A stretch of 64,000 nucleotides of DNA from NCBI RefSeq assembly GCF_050303215.1, contig NZ_JBNLBH010000134.1:1-64000 (forward strand), given 5' to 3'. This document shows positions 27,298 to 41,594 of this stretch, piece by piece; position 1 is the stretch's first letter, and every line of letters begins with the position of its first letter. The stretch is from Haliangium sp050303215. Lineage in GTDB: Bacteria; Myxococcota_A; Polyangia; Haliangiales; Haliangiaceae. A program made the position numbers and the translations under genes. The notes beneath the pieces were generated by a model, which was not told the DNA's origin, searched no databases, and was given only the letters and a program-made list of their open reading frames with translations.

Positions 27298-29883
27298 ATG
27301 GTGCGTCTGGGTTGGAACACCATCGGCGGGCGGCTGTTCTTGGTCTTTGCGGGCATCTTGGCCGTCAACGCCGCGGCCCTGATCCTGGTCACCGAGCTGC
27401 AGCATCGGCAGGAGCGCTTCGACGCCCAGGTCGAGGGCTACCACACCATCGAGGTCGAGATCGAAGCCTACCTGCACTCGATACAGGCGCTGGCCACGGG
27501 CCTGTTCGCGAGCGCGAGCGGGCACCCGGCGCTGTCTCGGGCGCTGGTGCTCGAGGCCGAGAAACGGGCCATGGACATCGAGCGCCGGTTGGACGAGCTG
27601 CCCTGGGAGCAGTCGGTGATCGGGCGCAACGAGCTCGCGCCGTGCCTGTCGATTCGGCAGGCCATGAGCGCGGAGGCGCGCACCATCGAGGCCCTGCTGG
27701 GCGAGGGCGGGGGCAGCACGCCGGCCCAGCAGCGCCGGCATCGGGAGCGCCTGCGCGTGGCCCTGAGCCGGGTCGCGATCCGGACCGAGCACGCCAACCT
27801 GTACGTGATCGACATCGTGTCGCGCCTGCGCGCTCACGCCACCGAGCTGCTGTCCTCGGCCACCCAACTGGCGGCCTGGATCGGCCGGGTCACGATCATC
27901 GCCGGGGGGCTGGGTCTCGGCACCGCGTTGCTGCTCGGGCTCATGTTCGCGCGCTGGCTCGGCAGCCAGCTCGCGGCGCTGCGGGATGTGACCCGCGCCA
28001 TCGCCGACGGCGACCTGTCCCGGCGCAGCGGCATCCGCAGCAACGACGAGATCGGCGGCCTGGCGCGCGCATTCGACCACATGGCCGAGCGGCTCCAGGC
28101 CCAGGCCGGGGTGCGCGTATCCAAGGCCTACGTCGACAACATCATCGAGACCATGACCAACGGGCTCGTGGTCCTCGACCAAAGCGGCTACATCGAGAAG
28201 GTCAACCCGGCCGCGTGCGCGCTCTTGGGGTACCGCCAGCCCGAGCTCATCGGACTGCCGGCGGAGCGGATCCTGGGCCCGCAGGGGGTCGGCGAGGGCG
28301 CGGACGCGGCCCAGCCGTGGCAGGGCCAGGCCGTGCGCGAGGTCGAGCACGTGTTGATGACCAAGAGTGGCGAGCCGCGCACGGTGTCGCTGTCGAGCGC
28401 GGTCATGGACGCCTCCAGCGGGCGCAAGACCGTGTACGTGCTGGACGACATCAGCGAGCGCCGCGAGCTGTTCGCCCAGCTCGTCGAGGCCAAGCGGGTG
28501 GCCGAGCGCGCGACCAAGGCCAAGACCGCCTTCTTGGCCGACATGAGCCACGAGCTGCGCACGCCCCTCAACGCCATCTTGGGCTACGCCCAGATGCTGG
28601 CCGAGGACTGCACCCTGGGTGAGCGCCAGCGGGCCGCGGTCGCGACCATGGGCGCGAGCGGGCAGCACCTGGTCATGCTGCTGGAGGACCTGCTCGACAT
28701 CTCCAAGATCGAGGCCGGGCGCATGGAGCTCAGCCCGGCGGGGCTGCACCTGGGCCGCTTCCTCGACGAGCTCAGCGCGCCCTTCGGCATGCGCGCCCAG
28801 GCCAAGGGGCTCGGCTTTGCCTATCGGCGCGACCCCGAGCTGCCGACCGCCGTGTTCGCCGACGAGCGCCGCTTGCGGCAGGTGTTGCTCAACCTGCTCA
28901 GCAACGCGATCCGGTACACCGAAACCGGTCGGGTGCAGTTCTCGGTCGACAGGCTCGGCGAGCGGGTGCGGTTTCGGGTCGAGGACAGCGGCGTCGGCAT
29001 CCCGTCCCACCTCCACGCCGCCATCTTCGAGCCCTTTCACCAGGTCGGTGCCGCCCGGCCCTACCGCGAGGGCAGCGGGCTGGGGCTGGCCATCAGCAAG
29101 CGCTTGGTCGAGCTGATGGCGGGCACGCTCGAGGTCCACAGCGTGCCCGGGGAGGGCAGCGTGTTCGTGGTCGAGCTCGTCCTGCCGGTCATCGCCGAAT
29201 GGTCGGAGGGGTCCCAGCCGCGCCCGGGCCGCAGCGGCTACACCGGGCCGCGTCGGCAGGTGCTGATCGTCGACGACGAGGTCGAGAACCGGGTCATGCT
29301 GAGGAGCTACCTGAGCGGGCTCGGCTTCGGCATCGACGAGGCCGGCGACGGCCGCGAAGCCGTGGCCCGGGCGGCCATGGGCCGGCCCAACGTCGTGCTC
29401 ATGGACCTGCGCATGCCGGGCATGGGCGGGCTCGAGGCGACCCGGGCGCTGCGCGCCGGTGGCGACCGGGTTCCCATCATCGCCATCTCGGCCAGCGCCT
29501 TTGCCGAGAACCAGGCCGAGAGCCTGCGCGCCGGCTGCAACGCCTTCTTGGCCAAGCCGGTGCGCCTGGACGCGCTCAGCGCCAAGCTCGAAGAGCTGCT
29601 CGGGCTCACCTGGACCTACGCCGAGGCCGCCGGCGACAGCGAGGGCGCGGAGGGCGGCACCGAGCGAGTATTGCCGCCGGCGGAGGAGCTGGACTGCCTG
29701 TTGGCGCTGTCTCGGGGCGGCGACATCCAGGCCGTGCGCCGGCGCGTCGAGGAGCTGGCCGAGCGCGAGCCCGCCTACGCCGACTTCGTCGCCGTGGTGC
29801 GCCGCTTCGTCAAGCAGTACCGCCTGCGCGAGCTGCGCACCCACCTGGCCATGTGCCTGGAGCAGGCCACCGCCGGCGACTGA
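27298..29883 (+). CDS. Hybrid sensor histidine kinase (HAMP-PAS-HisKA-HATPase-REC)
   Basis: 861 residues; AGGAGG 4 nt before the ATG. Order: TM1 (~10-30), a periplasmic helical sensor (~31-195), TM2 (VTIIAGGLGLGTALLLGLMF, ~198-220), HAMP (~220-275, RDVTRAIADGDLSRRSG), PAS (~278-390), HisKA with phospho-His418 (LADMSHELRTPLNAILGYAQ), HATPase (LLNLLSNAIRYTE, GVGIPSH, GSGLGLAISKRL), and REC with Asp703 (VLMDLRMPGMGG). A ~75-residue helical C-terminal extension follows, without an Hpt-like His motif. Coupling to the upstream binding lipoprotein suggests ligand-loaded sensing. The output regulator is not in the neighbourhood. Confidence 0.93.
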   Translation: MVRLGWNTIGGRLFLVFAGILAVNAAALILVTELQHRQERFDAQVEGYHTIEVEIEAYLHSIQALATGLFASASGHPALSRALVLEAEKRAMDIERRLDELPWEQSVIGRNELAPCLSIRQAMSAEARTIEALLGEGGGSTPAQQRRHRERLRVALSRVAIRTEHANLYVIDIVSRLRAHATELLSSATQLAAWIGRVTIIAGGLGLGTALLLGLMFARWLGSQLAALRDVTRAIADGDLSRRSGIRSNDEIGGLARAFDHMAERLQAQAGVRVSKAYVDNIIETMTNGLVVLDQSGYIEKVNPAACALLGYRQPELIGLPAERILGPQGVGEGADAAQPWQGQAVREVEHVLMTKSGEPRTVSLSSAVMDASSGRKTVYVLDDISERRELFAQLVEAKRVAERATKAKTAFLADMSHELRTPLNAILGYAQMLAEDCTLGERQRAAVATMGASGQHLVMLLEDLLDISKIEAGRMELSPAGLHLGRFLDELSAPFGMRAQAKGLGFAYRRDPELPTAVFADERRLRQVLLNLLSNAIRYTETGRVQFSVDRLGERVRFRVEDSGVGIPSHLHAAIFEPFHQVGAARPYREGSGLGLAISKRLVELMAGTLEVHSVPGEGSVFVVELVLPVIAEWSEGSQPRPGRSGYTGPRRQVLIVDDEVENRVMLRSYLSGLGFGIDEAGDGREAVARAAMGRPNVVLMDLRMPGMGGLEATRALRAGGDRVPIIAISASAFAENQAESLRAGCNAFLAKPVRLDALSAKLEELLGLTWTYAEAAGDSEGAEGGTERVLPPAEELDCLLALSRGGDIQAVRRRVEELAEREPAYADFVAVVRRFVKQYRLRELRTHLAMCLEQATAGD

Positions 29884-29895
29884 GCGCGGCCGGGC

Positions 29896-30854
29896 TCACT
29901 CGCTCGGCAGCCGCACCTGGACGATCTCGTTGGGCCCCGAGATGGTGCCGTACTGGTTGTCCACCAGCAGGCCGAGCTGGCCGTCCTCGGCCCACGCCAG
30001 GCCCTCGAAGTTGCGCTGCCCGGCCTTGGTGAAGGGGAACACATCGAGCACCAGCTCGGACGAGATCAACTCCTCGGTCGCGGGCGCGGCGCTGGGCAGG
30101 CGGAAGCGGATCACGCGCGAGACCTCGAAGTGGCGTTCGATGGCCAGCACCTCGATGTCGCCGTCGGCGCCGGCGCGGCAGTCCACGGCCGAGAGCTTGC
30201 CGGTGTCGCTGGTGAGCGCCACCCGGTAGGGCGTGGTCGTGCGGCCGGCGACGTCGAAGCGCACCACGGGCGCGTAGCGGCGCCCGTCGGCGGCGGTCTC
30301 GGCGTGCTCGACGGCGGCCACGAGGGCGAGTCCGGCGGGCCCGGGGCCACCGACGCTGCACAGGCCCTCGATGCCGTGGCCCTCGTGGCACGCCGCCGAC
30401 CAGGCCGCGGGCGCGATCGAGACCCGCGCGCTCACCTCGGCCTGATCGGCCGTGACAGTGACCAGCAGGATGTCGTGGAGGTTGTTCTCGCACAGCCCCT
30501 CGGTGCCCACCGCCAGGCGGGTGGCGCCGTCCCACTGTCCGAGCCAGGCGATCGACTCCAGGTCGAGCCCCTCGGGCACACCGCTCAGCGGCAGCGACCG
30601 CGTCCGGTGCTCACCGGGCTCGACCGCGATCACCACCGGGGCCCGCTCGGGCACGGCCCACAGGGTGCCGTCCTCACCGCGGGCGAGCCCCGACAGGCCG
30701 TTGGTGTCCTCGACCTCCACGGTGATGGTGTCGCCGTCGCCGGCGCTCGCGCCCGTCCCCGACGCTCCCGGGTCGTGGTCGGCGCGGGTCGTGGTCTCGG
30801 TGCAGCGCTGGCAGCCCAGCGGTACACACAGCAGTAGGAGCAGCAGTGTGCGGA

Positions 30855-30858
<4 letters not shown>
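29896..30858 (-). CDS. Phytase-like/esterase-like beta-propeller lipoprotein
   Basis: 320 residues. The signal LLLLLLCVPLGC ends in a lipobox. The mature part has propeller-blade motifs of the esterase-like phytase family (PF13449): SGLARGEDGTLWAVPER, EGLDLESIAWLGQ, HGIEGLCSVGG, NFEGLAWAEDGQLGLLVDN. These proteins are periplasmic or surface-anchored; the substrate is not predictable. Its ATG overlaps the TGA of the upstream M61 gene by four bases (ATGA, 30855-30858), so translation is probably coupled. It is convergent with the histidine kinase gene. Confidence 0.82.
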
Positions 30859-32837
<1,979 letters not shown>

Positions 32838-32867
32838 CACGGGACCTCACGGGACCTCACGGGACCT
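32838..32867 (-). repeat. Three 10-bp repeats upstream of the M61 gene, each with a Shine-Dalgarno-like GAGG
   Basis: The unit CACGGGACCT occurs three times in tandem on the plus strand directly before the start. On the coding strand each carries GAGG, the nearest ~7 nt from ATG 32837. Confidence 0.7.
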
Positions 32868-32995
32868 CGTTGGGCGAGGCCGCGAGTATGACCCATGCTG
32901 GACCGGTCCGAAACGCCATGGGCGACGGCTCTCGGCAGTGCGGCGCGCCGGCATCGACCTGCCGGGCTTGACGGTGGGGGGGCGGGTCTGTTGCC

Positions 32996-33630
<635 letters not shown>

Positions 33631-33631
<1 letters not shown>

Positions 33632-33960
33632 TGCCCATGCCCACGGTCACCTTCCTGCCCGCCGGCACGCGCGTGTCTTACGATGACGGCGAGACCCTGT
33701 TCGAGGTCGGCCAGCGGGCCGGGATCGACATCGACACCGCCTGCGTCGGCAAGGGCACCTGCGGCCTGTGTCGGGTGCGCATCGTCTCCGGCGAGGGCTT
33801 CCTCAGCCCGTACAGCGAAGAGGAGCGCAAGCACCTCGGCAACGTCTACCACCTCACCCAGGTGCGGCTGTCGTGCCGCAGCGTCGCCGCCGGCGGCGAC
33901 GTGGTCGTGGACCTGGCGGTGCGCCGGCCGCGCCGCAAACAGGGTCGATCGCCGCGATAG
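33631..33960 (+). CDS. Plant-type [2Fe-2S] ferredoxin
   Basis: 109 residues from ATG 33631, or 107 from the next ATG at 33637. Cluster ligands: CVGKGTCGLC (C-x5-C-x2-C) and a later Cys in RLSCRS. The N-terminal strand VTFLPAGTRVSYDDGETLFE is the beta-grasp start. The basic tail (RRPRRKQGRSPR) is unusual. It carries electrons for an unknown partner; coupling to the DNA glycosylase gene by stop-start overlap is noteworthy because AAG enzymes have no known redox cofactor. Confidence 0.9.
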
Positions 33961-33993
33961 CTCGCCTGACCACCTGTCCGATCCAGCAGCCTG

Positions 33994-36048
<2,055 letters not shown>

Positions 36049-36075
36049 CGATCCGCTACGATATAGTACCGCCTG

Positions 36076-37368
36076 TTGGACCACATCCGGAGCACATGTT
36101 GGGTCCTTATCGCCGGGGTACTTGCAGTTACCGCTGGTACGGGTGAGCTCCGCGCCGAGCCTCGGCAAGTGACCGTGGTCAACCTCGCTCGAGACCAGGA
36201 CGCCGGGGCGCAGGTCGCCAAGCACGTGCGCGACGCCCTGATCATGGCTCCGACCCTGGCCCCGCTCCCTCCCGGTGAGCTGTCGCGGGCGCTCGAGGAG
36301 CGCCTGGCCCCGCCCGAGAGCGATCGCGCTGACCTCGAGGCCGCGCACTGGTCGCTGGCGCGGGCGCGCGAGGCCCTGGCCCGGTTCGAGTACGACGCCG
36401 TGCTCGCCCACCTCGACGACGCCGAGGCGCGTCTGCTGGGCACCTGGCCGTCGCCGCGGTGGATGGCGCTATTGTCTGACCTCGCCTTCGAGCGCGGTCT
36501 GCTGTTCATGCGTGTCGGCCTGCGGGCCGAGGCTGTGCGCGCCTTCGAGCTGGTCCATCGACTCGATCCCGAGCGCGGCGCGCTCCACCCCGCGCGCCAC
36601 CCCCCGGCCATCGTGGCCGCGTTCGATGATGCCGCCAACCGCATCGCGGCCCCGGCGCCCGTGGTCAGGTTGGCGGTCACCAGCGCGGTGGACGGGGCCC
36701 AGGTCTACGTCGACGGCCGCGCGGTCGGGGTCACCCCCCACGTCGTCGAGCTCTCGCCCGGCCGTCACTACATCACCGGCACCTTCGCCGATCGCCGCGT
36801 CGCCGGCCGGGTGCTCGACATCGATGTGAGCATGCCCCGGGCCGAGTTCGCGCTCCCCTTCGCGGCCCTGGACAGCGAGGACCTGGCCCGGCAGTGGCGG
36901 CTCGTCGTCATCGCGGCGCCACGCGTCGGCGACGGCGCACCGGCCCTCGACATCACCGAGCTCACCCGGCGCCCGATCGCGTTGGCCGACCGCGACGCCG
37001 TGATCGCGATCGCGGACGGCGCTGACGGCACCCTCTACGTCGCCGGCTTCGACGCGCGCACCCAGACCGAGCACCCCTGGGCCCCGGCCACCCGGGTGGG
37101 CGTCCAGCGCGTCGTCGAGCGCTTTGCCGAGCTCCCTCGGGCGCTGACCCCGGACAGCGTGTTGGCGGTGGCGCCGCCGACCGAGTCCGAGACCGTGCCC
37201 TGGATCCGCACCACCTGGGGCCGCGGCGTCATCAGCGCCGGCATCGCCGCCGCCCTCATCACCGGCGCCCTGCTCACGCCCCGGCTGCTGTCGCGGGAGG
37301 TGAGCGGGAGCTGCTGCACCGACATCACCTTTGGTCTCGGCGTCGGGGGAGGCTTCTCCTTCCCCTGA
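36076..37368 (+). CDS. PEGA-domain exported protein
   Basis: 430 residues from TTG 36076; no ATG/GTG fits because a stop lies at 36064-36066. A signal peptide (VLIAGVLAVTAGTGELRA) is followed by a helical region (~50-195, LARAREALARFEYDAVL, TPR-like), a PEGA domain (~197-250, GAQVYVDGRAVGVTPHVVEL), a sugar-like or unknown domain, and a C-terminal TM stretch (VISAGIAAALITGALL). TATAGT (36062-36067) is 8 nt before the TTG. It may work with the divergent kinase, whose extracellular part is of the same kind. Confidence 0.8.
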   Translation: MDHIRSTCWVLIAGVLAVTAGTGELRAEPRQVTVVNLARDQDAGAQVAKHVRDALIMAPTLAPLPPGELSRALEERLAPPESDRADLEAAHWSLARAREALARFEYDAVLAHLDDAEARLLGTWPSPRWMALLSDLAFERGLLFMRVGLRAEAVRAFELVHRLDPERGALHPARHPPAIVAAFDDAANRIAAPAPVVRLAVTSAVDGAQVYVDGRAVGVTPHVVELSPGRHYITGTFADRRVAGRVLDIDVSMPRAEFALPFAALDSEDLARQWRLVVIAAPRVGDGAPALDITELTRRPIALADRDAVIAIADGADGTLYVAGFDARTQTEHPWAPATRVGVQRVVERFAELPRALTPDSVLAVAPPTESETVPWIRTTWGRGVISAGIAAALITGALLTPRLLSREVSGSCCTDITFGLGVGGGFSFP

Positions 37369-37419
37369 CCCTGCTGCGATCCCACCCGGCGTCCGTTTCG
37401 CCTTTCGTCCCTCACCGCC

Positions 37420-38853
37420 ATGACCGCCCATCGTCCCCACCACTGTTTGCGCCCGCGTCGCCGTTCGGCCGCTCGGGCGTGGCCGGCGGTGGGCGTCGTG
37501 CTCGGGTTGGCCCTCGCGCCCGGCTGCCAGGGCGACCTGCACACCGAGTTCACGCTCTCGGTCAACCCCGAGCTCCTCCGACGGCCCGCGGCCTGCGGTA
37601 CGGCCGAGACCGACCCCTTGCGCATGTCGTGCGACGCGGTCTTCCGCTTCATCCTCGGCCCGCGCAGCCTGAACGAGGACCAGAGCGAGTCGGTGTGCTG
37701 GCACCTACGGCCCAACGGCATCGACGACCTGCGCGTGCTCACCCAGGTCGACCTCGAGTTCGACGATAGCTGGTTCTCGTTCCAGGCGATGACCGCCGAG
37801 GTCCACGTCTACAGGTACTCCGACCCCAACGCGGACGTCGGAGTGATGCCCGCGTGCCCGGTGCTCCCCGACAGCGACCGGGTGCTCACCGGCCGGGCAG
37901 ACTTCTTGCGCGGAGACGACCAGCGGGTCGACATCCGCCTGAACCCGACCAGCAACGCCCACAAGCTGAACCTGCTCGAGTGCGGGCTCGAGGTCGAGAT
38001 CGCCGACCTCGAGCAAGGCACCGAGTTGGGCTACGGCGGCGTGCCTCCGGTGGAGGACGAGCCCGACGCCCCGCTGCTGCCGACGGCCGGACTGGTCGCC
38101 CCGGACCAGATCGAGGTCAGCTACGGCTGGGCCCGGCCGGTCGCCGGCGGCGGGTACCAATTCGAGAGGCGGGGCACGCTATCGTCGCACGTGTATCAGG
38201 ACGGCCGGACCACCTGGCGCGGCAGCCAGTCCAAGATCGGCATCGACTTCTGGGACGCTGCCGACAACAGCGGCAAGCTGTGCTTTCAGGTTCGCGATCT
38301 GCGTCGGCCGGACAGCCCCCCTCAGCTCACCTGCCACGAAGTCACCCGAGGCGTGAGCTCGGGCACCATGGCGGCCTTCTTCCTCTCCGAGGCCGATCTG
38401 GACTGTCTGCTCCGCGCCGGCGAGGTCGCCATCGACGCTGACGGCGACGGCGAGGTCGACGGCATTCAGGACGGGCTTGTAATCGGACGCGTGGTCGAGT
38501 GTGGTGGCGACCGGCAGGGGCCGACCCCGGCCGTGGACGTTCCGGTCCGGCCCGAGGACGGAAACCAGCCGTTCCGGGTCCAGCTCGCCCAGGAGCCGCT
38601 GGTGCAGTACGTGGACAAGCCCGAGGGCAGCGAGGACGCCTGCAACCTGGTCGAGCGCAGCGGCACCACCGCCAGCGGCTACTTCTTGTCCCCGGCCGAG
38701 TTCCCGAGCCGCTTCGTGCACGCCGACGACCCCGCGTCGCCGGCGACCCTGGGCGGGAGCATGAGCGGGGTCGTCAGCCTGGTCCGGATCGAGCTCGACG
38801 GCGCCGCCGCCCAGCGCACGCTGAGCCAAAGCGCGCTACAATCGGCTCCGTGA
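37420..38853 (+). CDS. Lipoprotein of unknown function
   Basis: 477 residues. The signal (VGVVLGLALAPGC) suggests lipidation. The body has many Cys, an Asp-rich calcium-type loop (DADGDGEVDGIQD) near residue 345, and beta-strand pattern. No family was recognised. Its TGA overlaps the GTG of the next gene (GTGA), so the protease is co-translated. Confidence 0.75.
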   Translation: MTAHRPHHCLRPRRRSAARAWPAVGVVLGLALAPGCQGDLHTEFTLSVNPELLRRPAACGTAETDPLRMSCDAVFRFILGPRSLNEDQSESVCWHLRPNGIDDLRVLTQVDLEFDDSWFSFQAMTAEVHVYRYSDPNADVGVMPACPVLPDSDRVLTGRADFLRGDDQRVDIRLNPTSNAHKLNLLECGLEVEIADLEQGTELGYGGVPPVEDEPDAPLLPTAGLVAPDQIEVSYGWARPVAGGGYQFERRGTLSSHVYQDGRTTWRGSQSKIGIDFWDAADNSGKLCFQVRDLRRPDSPPQLTCHEVTRGVSSGTMAAFFLSEADLDCLLRAGEVAIDADGDGEVDGIQDGLVIGRVVECGGDRQGPTPAVDVPVRPEDGNQPFRVQLAQEPLVQYVDKPEGSEDACNLVERSGTTASGYFLSPAEFPSRFVHADDPASPATLGGSMSGVVSLVRIELDGAAAQRTLSQSALQSAP

Positions 38854-40022
38854 GCAGCACGAATCCGCGGCTCGGGGGGCGCGGGCTCCTGGCCTTCGCG
38901 TCCCTCCTCATCGCCTGCGGGGGCGCCCCTGCCGCCTCCGACTCGGGCTCCTCCGCCGGCTCTGGGGGCGCTGCGGGCGCTCGCAGCGAGCTGGCCCCAG
39001 CCGAGATCGCCCAGCGCAGCATGCCCGCGATCGTGCGGGTCGAGGCCCGGTCGGGCCAGGGCTCCGGGGTCGGCACCGGCTTCGTGATCGCGTCCGAAGG
39101 CCGCATCGCGACCAACCTGCACGTGATCGGCGGCTCCAGCGAGATCGAGGTCGTCCTGCTCGACGGCACCCGCCTGCCCGTGCCCACGATCGCGGCCATC
39201 GACCCCGAGCGCGACCTGGCCGTGCTGTTGGTCACGCCGCCCGAGGCGCTGCCGGTTCTGAACCTGGGCGACAGCGACGTGGTGCTGGCGGGCGACCCGG
39301 TGGTAGCCATCGGCAACCCCCTCGGGGTGCTCGACTACACCGTCTCGGACGGCCTGATCAGCTCGGTGCGGCGGGTGAGCGAGGAGCTCACGGTGCTGCA
39401 GATTTCGGCTCCGATCTCGCAGGGGTCGAGCGGCGGGCCGCTATTCAACCGCTACGGCGAGGTCATCGGCATCGCCACCTTCATCGCCGGCAGCGGGCAG
39501 AACCTCAACTTCGGCATCCCCAGCAACTACCTGCGCTCGCTGCTCGGGCGCGACGACGGGCTGACCCCGGCGGCGCTCAACGAGGAGCTGGCGCGCCGGC
39601 TCGACGCCCGCCCGCGGCCGACCGGCGGCGGGCTCAGCATTCGCCGCCAGGTCCCGGAGCACGACCTGTCGCTGCTCGACGGCTGTCGGGAGGAGAGCAT
39701 GGTGGAGGCCGTCGAGGGCATCACCAAGGCCATTCAATCGGGGGCGCCGCTGTACAACCAGGGCAACCACGAGGCCTGCTATCGCATCTACGAGGGCGCG
39801 GCCATCCGGCTCGAGCGCGAGCTGGACTGCCCGGGCCTGCGCGACGCGCTCGGCCAGGGGCTGTTGCGGGCGGGCACGCTCGACGACTACACCGCCAAGG
39901 CCTGGGCCATGCGGGACGCCTTCGACGGCGTGCTCGACGTGATCGAGCGCCGGGCCGCGGCCGACAGCGCCCGGGGGTCCGATGACGCGTCCGAAGAGTC
40001 GCCCCAGGAGTCGCCCGAGTAG
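38850..40022 (+). CDS. Trypsin-like (DegP/S1C) serine protease lipoprotein
   Basis: 390 residues from GTG 38850. Lipobox LLIAC. The protease domain carries His (NLHVIGGSSE), Asp (RDLAVLLVTP) and Ser (SQGSSGGPLFNRYGEVIGIA). There is no PDZ domain; instead ~150 residues of helices follow (DDGLTPAALNEELARRL; YNQGNHEACYRIYEG). It probably acts at the periplasmic face in envelope protein quality control. TACAAT (38837-38842) lies 7 nt before the GTG, so it may also have its own promoter inside the previous gene. Confidence 0.88.
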   Translation: MSSTNPRLGGRGLLAFASLLIACGGAPAASDSGSSAGSGGAAGARSELAPAEIAQRSMPAIVRVEARSGQGSGVGTGFVIASEGRIATNLHVIGGSSEIEVVLLDGTRLPVPTIAAIDPERDLAVLLVTPPEALPVLNLGDSDVVLAGDPVVAIGNPLGVLDYTVSDGLISSVRRVSEELTVLQISAPISQGSSGGPLFNRYGEVIGIATFIAGSGQNLNFGIPSNYLRSLLGRDDGLTPAALNEELARRLDARPRPTGGGLSIRRQVPEHDLSLLDGCREESMVEAVEGITKAIQSGAPLYNQGNHEACYRIYEGAAIRLERELDCPGLRDALGQGLLRAGTLDDYTAKAWAMRDAFDGVLDVIERRAAADSARGSDDASEESPQESPE

Positions 40023-40707
40023 CGGCCCCGTGCTGTACCTGTTCGACATCGACGGGACCCTCCTGCTCTCGGGGGGGGCCGGCAGCGCCGCGCTGGACGC
40101 GGTGTTCGCCGAGCGCTACGGGATCGACGGGGCGATGGACGCGGTGAGCCCGGGCGGCAAGACCGACCCGGTGATCCTGACCGAGATCTTCGAGAGTCGG
40201 CTCGGGCGCCGGCCCACGGAGGCCGAGATCGAGGCGGTGCTGGTCGCCTACGTGCCTCACCTGATCGCGGCCGTGACCCGCTCGACGGGCTATCGGCTGA
40301 TGCCGGCGGTGCACGAGACCCTGGACTTTCTGGGCGACCAGGACGGGGTGGTGCTGGCGCTGGCCACGGGCAACATCCGCCGCGCGGCTCAGGCCAAGCT
40401 CGACCGGGCGGGGCTGTGGGAGCGCTTCGCGGTGGGCGGGTTTGGCGATGACTCGGCGGATCGGGCGGTGCTGGTGCAGCACGCCATCGAGCGTGGCCGT
40501 CGTCACGCCGGGGTGGCGTACTCGGAGGCCGAGATCGTGGTGGTCGGGGACACGGTGCGCGACATCGAGGCGGCCCGTGCCTGTGGGGTCCGGGTGGTGG
40601 CCGTGGCGACGGGCTCGGTGCCGGCCGAGGCGCTGGCGGCGGAGGCGCCGGACGCGGTGTTCGAGACCTTGGCGGAGCTGCCGGCGTGGCACCGGGCCCA
40701 GCGCTGA
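39982..40707 (+). CDS. HAD-family phosphatase
   Basis: 241 residues if ATG 39982 is used, overlapping the protease by 41 nt; GTG 40030, directly before the first motif, is an alternative start. HAD motifs: LFDIDGTLL (nucleophile Asp), ATGNIRR (Thr/Ser), then VGDTVRDIEAARACGV (acidic pair). It resembles phosphoglycolate phosphatase-like enzymes with a helical cap domain. The true substrate is unknown. It is probably in the same operon as the two upstream genes. Confidence 0.88.
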   Translation: MTRPKSRPRSRPSSGPVLYLFDIDGTLLLSGGAGSAALDAVFAERYGIDGAMDAVSPGGKTDPVILTEIFESRLGRRPTEAEIEAVLVAYVPHLIAAVTRSTGYRLMPAVHETLDFLGDQDGVVLALATGNIRRAAQAKLDRAGLWERFAVGGFGDDSADRAVLVQHAIERGRRHAGVAYSEAEIVVVGDTVRDIEAARACGVRVVAVATGSVPAEALAAEAPDAVFETLAELPAWHRAQR

Positions 40708-40713
40708 GGGGGG

Positions 40714-41139
40714 TTACTCTTGGGTCGGGGGCTTGGCGGCCTCGGGTTTTTTGCCGGGCGCGTCGTCGACTTCCACGAAGGCGCCGTAGAGCGCGCCGAT
40801 GCCGCCGCCGAGCAGGAAGGGCCAGTTGTACAGGTTGCGGGGCTGGGCGTCCAAGGCCGCCAGCTCGAGGTCGAAGCCGCCCCAGGCCTTGGCGACGAGC
40901 GCGTACAGGCCGATGCCGACTACGCCGCCGACGATGCCCTTGATGACCGAGACGACGACGGTGCTCTCTTTGTCGAACAGGTGGGACCAGATCGGCCGGC
41001 CGACGAGGAAGCCGACCATGGCCCCTACCACGGCGTAGGTGAGCCAGTTCCAGCCTCCGTCCATGCCCAGCTTGAAGGCCCCGAAGCCGACCGCCCCGCC
41101 GATGACGAGACCCTTGATCAATCCGAGTATGAGCCGCAT
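40714..41139 (-). CDS. Small integral membrane protein
   Basis: 141 residues from ATG 41139, which has AGGAAGA 4 nt before it; an earlier in-frame ATG at 41166 adds nine polar residues. Four hydrophobic, Gly-rich helices are seen (LILGLIKGLVIGGAVGFGAF; AVVGAMVGFLVG; VIKGIVGGVVGIGLYALV; FLLGGGIGALYGAFVEV), with a charged tail (GKKPEAAKPPTQE). No family was recognised. Convergent with the HAD gene. Confidence 0.65.
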   Translation of the reverse strand: MRLILGLIKGLVIGGAVGFGAFKLGMDGGWNWLTYAVVGAMVGFLVGRPIWSHLFDKESTVVVSVIKGIVGGVVGIGLYALVAKAWGGFDLELAALDAQPRNLYNWPFLLGGGIGALYGAFVEVDDAPGKKPEAAKPPTQE

Positions 41140-41271
41140 ATGTCTTCCTCCCGAGCGGTCCCCCAAGGCGGACCGCGCTGAGCTAGCGTAGGCCCGGTAG
41201 AGGCCCGCTCCCCCGGAACGAGCATACGAGGCTAGCTAGAGTGTGGGCCAGGCGGGTCCGGTCGGCAAGAG

Positions 41272-41559
41272 CCGTGGGACGCCGCTGGCGATGAAAGGGC
41301 CGGCCCGGCCAGGTCCACGGGCCCGCCGGCGAACGGCTGCGTAAAGGCGCCTACGCTCGGCCTCCACGCACCGACTCTCTCCCCGCCTCTGGTCGGCGCC
41401 GGTCTTGCCTCGACCGCTCGCTGGCGTCCGGTCACCCCGACGCTCACTCCGCTCAAGGCTCAGGACCGACACTCCAGATAATCACGCCAGACCGGAGCAC
41501 TCGCGGACGCCGCCGTCGTGCCCGTGGCCCCGTCCGTGCCTCTCTGCTCTGTCTCCACG
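41272..41559 (+). repeat. Left copy of a ~280-bp inverted repeat
   Basis: Reads on the plus strand similarly to the reverse complement of 46574-46845. Shared blocks include ccggcccggcc, ccacgggccc, ccggcgaacggct, ccccgacgctcactcc and tggccccgtccg, in the same order and spacing. A short reading frame on the minus strand (GVSVGVTGRQRAVEARPAPT) is echoed in the right copy. The copies have diverged substantially. Confidence 0.75.
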
Positions 41560-41594
41560 CTGCCACCCGCCCTCTGCGTCACCAGCTTGCTCCC

